The translations under genes and the position numbers were made by a program. 62,592 nucleotides of DNA from Candidatus Omnitrophota bacterium. GTDB lineage: Bacteria > Omnitrophota > Omnitrophia > Omnitrophales > Aquincolibacteriaceae. The DNA is taken from the NCBI GenBank assembly GCA_903884815.1, contig CAISGE010000057.1:1-62592 (forward strand), read 5' to 3'. This document shows, piece after piece, positions 36,601 through 48,600 of this stretch (positions are counted from its first letter, which is position 1; every line of letters begins with the position of its first letter). The notes beneath the pieces are model-generated. The model saw only the letters and a list, made by a program, of their open reading frames with translations. It made no database searches and had not been told where the DNA came from.

Positions 36601-39600
36601 CCGGGAGGCCGGGATCAGGGACGAACAAAAAGTCTGTCTTATGCTTCCCGTTGGAGCGGGCGGTCCGCTTGGGCTTGCGGCGGCCATCAAGGCGTTCCGG
36701 CCCAACACGACGGTGGTGATGGTCCAGACGCCGCGGTACGGTGCGTTCGTCAAAAGTTATTATACCGGCAAGATGGAGCAGAATGACAGTTCACTTGATC
36801 CCTTCACGGTTCGCATTCCGGTCGGGGGTGCTCTGACGCCCTTCATTTATGAAGATGGCATCGCCGTCGACGGGCCGGAATTCAAGGAAGCCCTCGATAT
36901 CGCGCAAAAATATCTAGACGGCGCTCTCCTGGCGGATCCCGAACGAGCTTTAAACGAAGGCGCGCCGCGCATGCTCCGGGATATGGACGCCTATTACGCC
37001 AGACAGGACGGTTCGGAAGGCGTGGTCGGAGGAACCACGGCGATTACGGTGGATGCCCTGCGGAATCTTGGAAATGTGAATGAGGCACTTCTGAAGGCAC
37101 ATCATTGGGATCCTGCCGAGTATGAATCCCAATCGGAAGGTGCTCGCCGCGTGATCCGGGAAGCGGACGTCGTTGTGCTGTTCGGCACGGAAGGCACGCT
37201 CGAACCGGGCATCATGGATCATACCCGCCGTCTTGCGGAGGCTATCGGTATCCGCTCCGAGAAACGGAATGGGGGAACACCGGTTGAGGGAGAAGGCCTC
37301 GAAGCCCAGCGGAAAGTACTGGACCGCGCAGGCATGACCGAGATCAGCAGGGATCAATTCAACAGCTGGATGTTTAAGGGGGGAAAGATTCCGGACGGTG
37401 CCTATTTCATACAACAGGGAGTAAAGAATAATAGAGCCGCATTAAGTTATGGCGCCAGGCAGAGCGCAAGAAAAATGGTTTTTTACGGGTTGCCGAATAA
37501 TCGTACGGTCGCGCTCCAGAACTGGATCTATGTGTTTGGTCAAGGAAAACACGGAGAATACGCCACGATCTATGATCTCGACCGTTTCGTGCCATACAAC
37601 GGTTCTATCCCTCAGACGACCTATGTGCGTCGGTCCCAAGATGTTATTGCCAAAGATTATCTCGGCGTCCGGAATATCATCGATGCCAGCAAGGGGATTC
37701 CAATCCCAGCAGGGGAACAACGCATTGCCGTAGCCAATATCCTCGCGGGGGCTAAGGGCATCGGCACTGTTACCATCGAGTCGGGTGATGAGAAAGAACA
37801 ATTCGTTATTCCCAAGGCGGTCATGGATGCTTACCGCGAAAAATACGCGGACATTTTCCAGGAGAAAGGCATTTTAGGGCAGCGGGCGGTTATCCGGATC
37901 GAAGATGACCCCCATCACGGGCAGATCATCAATATTTATCTGATGCAAGAATATCTGGAAAGCCAGGAAAACGAAAACGACGATCGTGAGGCCCTCTCGA
38001 CCTATCGTTGTAAGCCCGGAAAAAAGAAAACACCTGTCGATCTGGCGAAGCTGGACGCTTTCACTTTTCTAGAAGGCCAGGACCCATTCGGTCTCCTGGA
38101 ACGCGAATTCGAAGCGAATATCGCCATCCAAGCCAGACCCGACGGCGGGAAAAAATATATGATTTGGTTTTCGCTCGAAGGTCAATCCAAGGGGCTGCAG
38201 GTCTATGACGATTTCAATGAATTTTATGACAAGGAAACGGGATTCCCGCTCCAAGGCCGGGCCATTGTCCGGCTGCGTCACGATGCGGAATTAGGGTTTT
38301 ATCTCGAAGCGCGAGACAAAATGACGGGCAGTGTGATCTCGACCTACGTGCGGTTGCCGGGTCAGAAGAAACCCCGATTCGTGTATCTCGGCAAATGGAG
38401 TTTAATCCGCTGGGGCAACGGAGAGAAGACCTCCGATGGGAAAGGCGTGGCTCCTCAGCTCTACCGCCACACTCGTCCGGTAGCGCCCTTGTCTCAATAT
38501 GAAAAAAGCGGCCCGCAGGTGTTTGAGGGAGGAACGGAGCTATATTATGAAGGGCGCAACACTATTTTTGCGGGAATGCGGGAGTTGATCGGCAAGATCC
38601 CGCTCTTCAAGCCGGTCATTGCCGATAACGGGGAGTACCTTGTGGAGGTGCATGCGGCAGCGGCTTATGAGGAAGACCATCAAAGACCCGCTGATTATAT
38701 TTATTATTTCGATCCCCAAATAAAGAAACCCATCCTTTTATTTTCGCCGCATCGCTTTTTATCCTTGGAGAAATCCGCCCGGGCAGGCCGGCGTCTTCTT
38801 GAGAAATTTCCGCAGTACCGCTCCGTCATTTATCGTGCGTTGGCTGATTGCCTGGTCTCGAAGAATCCGACCGCGGCGGACAAACACCGGAACCTCGCCC
38901 TGCTCAATTGTTTTAAAGCGATGACGGCCGAGGATCGCGAAACCCTACTCTATGTGGCCCGGAAAATTGCCCGGTTCTTTTCCTCAAGATCCGGCTATGA
39001 CGACGGGGAGTGGGGCTCAGCCGAGTCGGCTATGGACGGATTTTTAAGGAATCTTCCAGAAGAGTTTTTATACCGGGAGGGAGAGACGGAGAGAGTGAAA
39101 GCCTACAGGGCGTTTGTGGGTGAGGCAGGCCAGTCTTCGGATCTTTCGAACGATGTCCATTTTTTTATACGGGAGGCTTATTCCCACAAATTGCTGTCGC
39201 CGTTGGGAGAGATCTACTATGCCATGAAATATCATATGGGCGATGAATCGGCCAGGGAAACGCTCGTTCACGCCAACCTTCGTTTATTGTTGTTTTACGC
39301 GCGCAAATTCGGGAACACGGGGTTTGATCTCATGGATCTTGTTCATGCCGGCTACGGGGCTTCTTCTGAGGGGGAACAAGAAACAAAAATAAAGAGAAAG
39401 GCGAAGGGATTGGCGGCGGCTGTCGAGATGTGGAATCCCGGCTATGGGACGACGCTGGGAACCTATCTTAGCGTGGCGATTAACAGAAGCATGGCCGATC
39501 ATATTGCGCGTCACAGGACCAGTATACGGGTGCCCAAGGAGGCGTTAGAAAAATGGTACGATTTCCGGGAGGATCTGGCCGAGGCGAACCGGTTGACGGG

Positions 39601-42600
39601 AAAGAAGTTCCGTATCGATGGACCGCTGGTTCCCGACGAGTTGGCGCAATACGTGAATGGTGCCGTTGGTTCCGAATGGACGGGCCGGAATGTCCGCGAC
39701 ATCCGGCATGCCGCGAACGCGCAGGCTTTGTCGGTAGACGCTCCGAAGGGGGAGGATGACGACCGCGATCTTCATGAAACGGTCGAGGCACCTGAAGGAT
39801 CTTCCCCCGAAAGGCAGTTGAAGGATGAGTTTTTTACTTATGTTTTTGATCTGATGGAAAGAAGCCGCCGGTTCCTTCCCGACAAATTCCCGAAAGCGTG
39901 CGAGATAGTCAAATTGAAATATGACAATGATCCGGTACTGACCAATGAAGATATCGGCGATCTTCTGGGGGTGACCCGTTCGAGAGTTCAGCAGGTACTT
40001 TCAAGGGTGGAGAGAATTCTTAGAGCGGCGGTTGAAAGAGAAGGCCTCGACCGCGAAGATTTTGCGGAGAAATGGTTTCAAAGGGGCCAGGAAACGCGGG
40101 ACCGCCGCCCCACCGTTCTCACTCGCTCCGAGAAACGGGATGAAAATGCGGCCACCCCACCAATTCCGGGAAATGGCGAGGGTGTTGTTCCGACAATTCC
40201 CGGAAGGGACAGGGGCCAGGAGGCGGGGATCCTTGTTCCTGTCACGAAGATCCACGAATTCACGCAGACAATCCCGCGGATCGCCGAAGCGGTCCTTGAT
40301 GCGAGCGGAGCGGAGGCTCAGGGGAGTTTAAGAAAAATATTCGGAAGAGAGACCGGGCCCGGACAGTATCTCGCACTTCTTTCCGACGGAGTTCCTGGGG
40401 TCATCGTCCACCGGAATGGATCCGGAGATCAAATCATTTATGCCGGAATAGATTCTATAACGGACGACGTTTTCCGGGATTGGACCCGTGCGACCCATAA
40501 GAACTTCGGGGTTCAGTGGCAACTGTCGGGGCCAAAGTACTCTCTCAGCGCGGTCATGGAAAGCGGAAATCTGACGGGGGTCCATGTCTCTATGGCGGCA
40601 GGCCGGGACCGCAACAAGAGAAATCGATCCAAAGTTCTTCCTTATGAAAGAGGAACTCTGGAAGGCGGGCTTTATGTCGACGGATCGGGACTTGTTCGTG
40701 CGGAAGAGGGGAGTTCCCCGGCCTATCAAAGATTTGCGCGCGCGCTCAATATTGTTTCGGGTCATTCAAGCTTTGAAAAGGATGTAAAACAAGCCTTGAA
40801 AGACGGCGTCCAGATCTTTTTTCAAGACGCTCGGCTCGATCACGTGAGTGCTCCCGACCCCTGGGTTTGGATCATCAGCCGGTCTTGGGTGGAGCCGTGG
40901 GAAGCCGATTCTGCCAAGTCTCTCCACTTTGCGCTTATCACGAATGGGATGGAGGGTGTGAAATACCGGAGTTTCCGTTCCCGGGTCTCCGCCCATTCTC
41001 CGGCCGGAAAAGGGCTTTCATTGTCGGCCAGTTATAAAACGCTGAATCTTCCGGAGGGAGCTTCCAAAGAGGAAGTGAAAAAAGCGTTCAGGGAAAAGGC
41101 GTTGCGATATCTCCCGGAATTGAATGACGGGAATGAAGATGGGCTGCCGAAATTTCACGAAGCCAAAGCGGCCTACGAGGTCATTCTTCGAAATTTCCGC
41201 GCCGAGACGCGTTCTCAAGAAATTTTTTTGCCGCCTGGTTTTGACCCGGATGCTCCGGTCCGGATCGGTGCGATCGTGGCGGATGTGGATAATACGGTGA
41301 TAAAGGGCGATCAAATTCTATCGGGAGCCAATGGCGATGTTTTCACTGAGGCCTTAGAACGAGATAAAAAAGTCATTCTGATCAGTGGAAGTCCTTATCA
41401 TGAACATTATGATGGCGGCGATTTTTCGGAGGCATCCTTAAGGCGCAGAATTGTCAACCCTTCGAGAGAGAATCTTCGCCGGAAGGATGCCATCGGGGCC
41501 ATGCGAAATCTTCGGGTCCGCTACATTCAGGGGCGTGGTCTCGTGACATTTGATGAACATGCGCAAGAATCTATTCATGAACGGACGGATAAGATCATCC
41601 CGACGGAAACTCAGGCGCAAATGGGGCGCCTTTTGGCCGCTGCATTGATCTGCAAGGCGAAGGGGTGGTCCGTCGACGCTTTTTGGGCGAATCCCTTAAG
41701 AACACAGGTCTGGACCGCTGTTTCTGGCAGTGTCCGTGATGAGTTAAAACGGTTGGAACAGCTGGTAAAACAGGAAACGGGTTTTAAAAACGTCCAATTT
41801 TGGGCATGGGGCAATGAATTTTCGTTTGTTTTTTTTGATCCGGGTGTCCCGGAAGGCGCGGAGGTGATACAAACAGCTTTGGCGTTTAAATCCAAGGCGG
41901 GCTACGGTTTTTCTTTAGAGGATTATCTCCCTACGGGAGGCGGCAATTTTGCCAAGTTTTCAACCCTCCTCAAAAAAGACGTCATCGCGGAAGAATTGAG
42001 AGCCTTGGATTTTAAAGGCGCTGTTTTGGCGGCAGGCGATTCCGCGACCGATGATTTTCTAAAATTATTGCCGCGTGCTTTTACAAGGCCTTTCTTATTT
42101 CTCCCCGTCTATTTCGGACCCGCTCGAGATATGGCCGGTTCGCCGCACGTTATTGTCGCGCGTGATGAACATGGGCAAGACAACATAAAGACCAAGGGGT
42201 TTGAGCCCGTTCTCAGGGCTGTTTTGGAGGCTGAAGACCAAGGTCTTACGTATCGCGATCTCAAAATTTTCGAAGGTGGCCGGTATTCCCTCAGGGATCT
42301 AGAGGCTCAGGGCATTCCTATCCACAATTTCCGCACCGAGAAACGGGATGACAATGCGGGCACCCCACTAATTCCGGGAAATGGCGGGGTTCCGACCCGC
42401 ACCGAGACGCGTTCTCAATCGGTCGACAAAGTTGTAAAGGAAGTGGTCAAGGCGCGTGAAAGGAGAGTTACCTTGATCGGGGGCCCGTCCGGGGCGGGGA
42501 AGACGACTTTGATCCGGGCGCTAAAAGCGGGATTTGTGGGCGCCGGCAGCGAGCTTTGCGCGATCTCCGTGGATAATTACATCCGCCCGACTGATGAGCT

Positions 42601-45600
42601 GCCGCTCTTTTTGGGGAAACCAAGCTTTGAACATCCCGGCTCCTATGCCCATGAAAAAGTGATCCGGCACGCGGAAAGCCTGCTCGCGGGAGTGCCGGTG
42701 ATGCTTCCTCGCGATATTTTTGATGAAAACGCGGTTCCTGAAATTTCAAGCCTTGCTCCCGGCGGGGTACTTGGGTTGGACGGACTGCACACGCTGAGTC
42801 CGCTCTACTATGATGCGCTGGCATCCTATGATCCTCTTTCCATATTTTATTCCGCCCATTCGACGCTCCGGTTCCTTCGCCGGATTAAACGCGATATGAC
42901 CGTCCGGCAGTACCACGATCCGCTCGGGATCCTCCGGATCTGGCGCATCGTCCTGGCTACGGAAAATGATTTTGTTCTTCCGACACGGGAAAGGGCCCAC
43001 TATCTGATCGATCACGATGACCCGAATGAAGAGCTTCATCTCTATGGAGAGCTTGAGGGCGTTCTCCGGGACCTCCGCCGTCGCGAGGAAGTGGTACAGG
43101 ATCCGCACCTTTATAGCATCCTGGACGATGTCGAGCGCCGCATTAGCGAGATCCGTTCAATCCCGCGGGCCGCCGGCGACAAACCCCGCACCGAGAAGCG
43201 GACCCTCCGAACTCAAATTGTGCCTTCCTCGAAACTGGAGCCGTTAACGGCGGGACAAGTGGAGAGGGAATTCAAGGCCCTGGTGGATTCCGGCGTTGAG
43301 TTCAAGGTGCCGGGCAAGGCGAAGGAGGATCCCCGCAGCCTGCTCTCTCTCGGTTATACCCCGAAATACAAGATCAAACTTTTCGATACGACTTATTACC
43401 TCTCCAATGTCCGGAAGGACGGCACGGAAATTCCTTTGGTGGCTTATGTGGTGCAGAAGAGCCCCCAAACCGGGAAGCCGGTGATTTACGCGAGACTGTT
43501 CTACAAGGATTATTCCATGATCTGGCGCTCTGCGTCTCATTTCCGCGGGTCCGAGGCGGGGATCGACTGGTTCGGCAAAGGAGATTTTGAGCCTTTCTCA
43601 AAATCTGGATTAGAGCATCTTTACTCGATGGAAGAGACGACCAATCTGCCGCTTGAGATCCAGTCCGCGCTCGATGAAGTGGGGACAAAAGTAGAGAACC
43701 CAAAAGTGGACTTCAAAGTGGCCTACCGCGTCCTGCGAGGCGGCATGCACGAGCGTTCGGCTCCATACGCGGATTTCACAAAGCAAAGGGCGCTGGCCCG
43801 CCAGAACAAGCGCAACTTGATCAACGGCGGAAAACTCATCGCGTTTTTTGACCGCAAGAACGATCCCTCCACCCTGAAATTCGTCGACGGGTACGAGCCG
43901 GATTTTAAAGCGGGCATTGTGGAAGTAAGTCAAGATCCGGGCCCCCGGACGCATTACTACGGCGGGACATTGACCAAGTATCGGATCCTGTCAAAGAACC
44001 GGAAAGTGCAATACCAGTTTGTGTCCGGTCCCCAGCATACCTGGGTGAATCCTCCACAGGCTTTGACGACGGGGATCATGACTTATGGCGTCAGGTCCAC
44101 CGATGTCTTTGCCTCGGATGACCTTTTTGTGCCGGGCTTTGATTATCATTACACCGAAGACGACGGAACGCCCTATTCCCAGATCCCGGCGGGGTATGCC
44201 GGAAAGCTCAACCCGTATTTTGAATATCTTGCTGACGCGTCGGCCTGGCATGAAAAGTTGCCCGTGATCCGGCAGTTCAAGCGCGAAGTGCTAGCGCGTG
44301 GAATCAAAACTCCCAATTTTATTTTTGCTTCGAAAACTCGTCATGAAACGCGCGCAATCCGCTCCGAGACGCGGCGAGATAAAAAGCTGGATGCGGAATT
44401 GCTCTGGCAACGAGCCATGGATGCTTCCCCTGTATTACGGGAGGCTCAGGAGAACTTCGATCGAAGCGGCGCCGCGGCGATCAGCAATAAACAGTATTGG
44501 GACGGCATCATCGATGGATTTGAGCCCGGCAAAGAGCGGGATGCCCGGCACCCGGATGTGCGCAAGTATATGAGGAAATTCCTTGCCGGCCTTCCTTCCG
44601 GGAAACAATCGTCTATTTTTGAGGTGGGAATGGGGTATGGCCGTTCTCTCGAGATCTTCCGGGAGGAAGGGTACGCCGACTTGAGCGGGGTTGATATCGC
44701 GGCGGAAGCCACGGAAAGAGTCCGGGGGAAATTTGGCGAGGATGCCGCGTCCCCGAGATTCTTCACAGGCGATTTTGTCGATCTCGATCTTGAGCAGCAG
44801 TATGACGGTGTCTTTGCGAGCGACGTGCTGCTTTACCTGTCGCCTTTTGATCAATTCCGGGCCTTCCTTAAAATCAAAGCTATGTTGAAACCCGGCGGAT
44901 CGCTTTTTATCCGCATGGCTCCCGGGAAGAATGAGGTTGCATTTAAACTGGATAAGGTTACGAAAGAGCCCCGAGGGTGGGTTTTCCTTGTGGATCAAGC
45001 CTATTTGCGGGCCATGCTCGAAGCGGCCGGTCTCAAGGTCGATGGCGCGGTCGAACCTATTACCTTGCCCATCAATATTGGCACTCCGGATTCGAAAGGA
45101 CAGGATTATCTGATCACCTTCGCCCGTTCTTCTACCGCGGGAGTAGAGGAGATCGCGAAACTACTTACCGGGATCCCGGATCTCAAAGAGCGGCTCGCCC
45201 TCCCTCACTATAACTCGAAGTGGCACCGGGAAGGCGGCGAACCGCCCAATCAACCGGATGACGCGAAGCTCGAGGATCACGTGCAGAAGATCCTGGATTC
45301 CCTGGACGGTATTAAAGAAGGTTCCCTGATCGTCGAGGACCAATTTTTGGAGCTGATCGTCCTGGTCTTGCAGCAGTTGCTCCGTCGCCCGGAGGATTTG
45401 TATGCCACCGCGCTGATACACGATCTTGGGATGATGGAAACGGCGGAACAAAAAGAGAACGGCGACTGGTCTTTCCATGGACATGAAGAGGCGTTACTCG
45501 CATTGCTTCGTGAAAATAGTGTTCAGTATCATGAGAAAGATCTTTCTCCCGAAGTGCTTCTGGCCGCGCAATACCATGACATGCATTGGAAGATCGATTA

Positions 45601-48600
45601 CGAAAAGCCCGGAGCCTTCGAAGAGCTCGTGAAGCAGATGCGCCGCGATTTCAAAGGCTCCGACGCGGCATTCATCGAAGCCGTGAAATTCATGGTGGCA
45701 TTCTCAACGGCGGATACTCTGGGTTCTGTCCGCGAGGGGGGACAGCCGGGCGATCTTGGAACAGTCCTTGAGTTTTACCGCCAATTTCAGAAAGAGATGG
45801 GGCTCGCGGTCGCGCCCACATCCGAAAACGAATCTCCGGAAGCACTTCGTGCCGCAAAAGATACACTGGTGAACGAACTCAAAAAATTCCCATCCCATCG
45901 CTTGTCTTTTGAACAAGAGGCCGACGAGAAGAGTATTTTGAGGAAATATCGTGCGGTGGGATATGCCGTGGCGCTGTTCGGGATCATCCCCTTCGCTTAC
46001 GCGGTCTACTCGCTCTGGGGGCCCGGAGTCTGGTTCAGCGATTTTAACGGCAAGGGATATCACTTGTTTACGGGGAAAGAATTCATTGCCAAGGAATACC
46101 CCATATTGTTGACCTACGTGCTTGCTTGGCTGGGCTCATTGTATTTTATTCCGAGTATTCTTAAGTATCTAAAAAGACGCAATCATAGTCCTCTCTGGAG
46201 AACTTTGCTCAAGACGAAGTGGAGAGAAATGTTGAGCCGGATCCAACACGGGGGCGCGGCGGAGTATTCGGGGGCAACTCCGCCATCTTCGCCTCCCAAA
46301 GGAGTCCTGCGCAACATTTTCAGGCTCTTCCGGGAGGCATTCACAGCCTCCCCGCTTAAAAAATTACTCCGAAACTACATCGGGGCAATCATTCTATTTT
46401 CTGTCGTGGAAATTCTGACGCTGGCCCGCATGGCTCAAAATATCGGCCATTATCTTGATGCGTATTTTAGTCACAACAATTCCGAGATGGTGCTGACTGC
46501 GCAGATCTTCATTTGGTTACTCCCGACGCTGCTGCTGGCCCGGTGGTCTTTGTGGCAGGCCCAGGGCCTTGCGAAACGATTCTTGAGGATCATGGTCACC
46601 GACAAGGAGCTCGAGCTGTTGTCCCTCGCGTTGTCTCAAGACCGAGGGTCTAATATTGACGACGCGGACCAGCGTTTTGCCGTGGATCCGCTAGAACTTG
46701 CCAATATTTATATCGATCTGCCCGTCCTTTTCTTTCAGAACGCTTTTCGCATCGTGCTGTTCTCCACCATGTTGGCGCAGCTCTTTGCATGGGGATTTGG
46801 GATCGCTGTTCTGAGCCTTGTTCCGATCGCGATCATCACCTGGAACTCTTTACGCATGACGAAATCGATTCCCGGGCTGGTGGAGATTGTTTCCCAATCG
46901 GAGGCCTCCAATCGCGGGAAGCTTGTCACCGTTTTTAAAAACATGTCTTTTCATAAAACGCGTCAAATTTTCTCCCAAATTATAGAAATACTCTGTGATT
47001 CTTTCTGGGATGCGTCGGAGGCTGGGATAGCCAATACGCTCAGGGAAACTTATAACGCCAGTGTTAATTCGTTATCGACGGAGATCGCCGCAAAACTTCC
47101 CTATGCGTTGATCCTGCTGCTTGTGGGGATGCCGGGGGTGACTTATGGAAGCGTTGTATTTATGTTGGGGGCTGTTTTTGTAATTCAGGACTCGGCCAGA
47201 TTTTTCAGTGATAAGGCGAACGACTTCAAAAGGCTTTTTGCCTTCACCCGGCGGATCGAGCGGGAAGAAGCGAGCTTGGCCGGCGAAGAACCCCCTCGGT
47301 CTGAAGTCCGCGCGAGGAACGTGGTGGACTGGCCCTTCTATGGGGGCACGCTCTATCAACAGGACAATCTCCTGGAATTGCAGCAGACTTCGGCGGAATA
47401 TCCTTTTACCGTGATCTTCGATCTTTTCGGAATGCTTCTCTATCCCGATCCCCAATATCCGCCTCGGGAAGTGGCCGGACGGAAATTGTACGAAAAATGG
47501 CTGCCGAAGGAGGGCGCCATTGAGCTGGTCCGGTCGATCCGTGAAAAAGGCGGGCAGATCGTGCTTTGGTCGGACATGGACCGTCCCTTTGTTGAGGCTA
47601 ATCTTAGGGAACATCTTTCCGGGGCGGCGGGACTTTTTGATCTGATCCTGACGGGGGAGAACGATCTGCTTCCCGGCAAACAAGGCCTTCCGGGGCCGGA
47701 GCAGTTGATCCCGCTTTTCAGATCGCTCGGCCTGAGCGCGGATCTTGCTGCCCGGGAATCTCAAAATTTCAAGCCCAGGCTCAAACATGCTTCGATGATC
47801 TTTGGGCGCGGCAGGGCGGCGATCTTCGATGACAATCCGGAGGAATTGGCGGAGCTTTCCGCCGCGTCCCCGTTCGGGAGTTTTCTCGTGATTCCCGTCA
47901 GGACACAAAGCCCTACGGTTCACGATATCTTCGGCATGGAAATGTTCGAAGCTTGGGCCCAGGCCCATAATGAGTTGGACCTTGGTGAGGGCATGATGAG
48001 ATCACTCGAGTTGCTGTGGGATGACGGAGATAACCTGCTCCTTGACGAGAGACCTGTGGAATTGCCTTCCTGGGCCGAGGCGCGGGAAATCCCGACATTC
48101 GAGGAACTCTGTGCTTACGGAGATAATAATGTACGTATGAGTGATCCGAGGAGCTGGGAGCTTTCAGCCCTGGATAAGAAGAATTACGAGGAGATGAAAG
48201 ATTGGGATTGGGAGAGGCTGGGGAACGAGTTTGTGGCGCTTTTCCGTGAAAAGTGCTTCATTGTGCTTAACGATCTCTCCCTCGAGAGCGTGGGCGGGCG
48301 GGAATTCCTGGAAAAGTTCATGGACCAGCTGGTCTACGGAATGAAGGGCACTGATAATGCGGAATTCTGGTTCCCAGGCGAGGGCATTGACCATTATTGG
48401 TCCCCGGCGCTTCATGGCGCGAATGATCTTATGGCGTTGTTGGTGCTCAAGAAATTCAAGGAACAGGGATACCCGGATCCCAAGGCTACATACGAAGAGC
48501 AACGCAGCCGCTACCGGGTCCTCCTGATCTGCCTCCGCGAAGAGTGGGACGGCCTCGCCGCGGAGATCAATCGCGCTGAGAACCGGTTCCAAAATTCCGC

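Noticed and set aside
47072..47968. 298-codon minus-strand frame inside the giant gene
   Set aside because: Antisense frame of recognisable sense modules (SbmA-like and HAD-like); no start signals.
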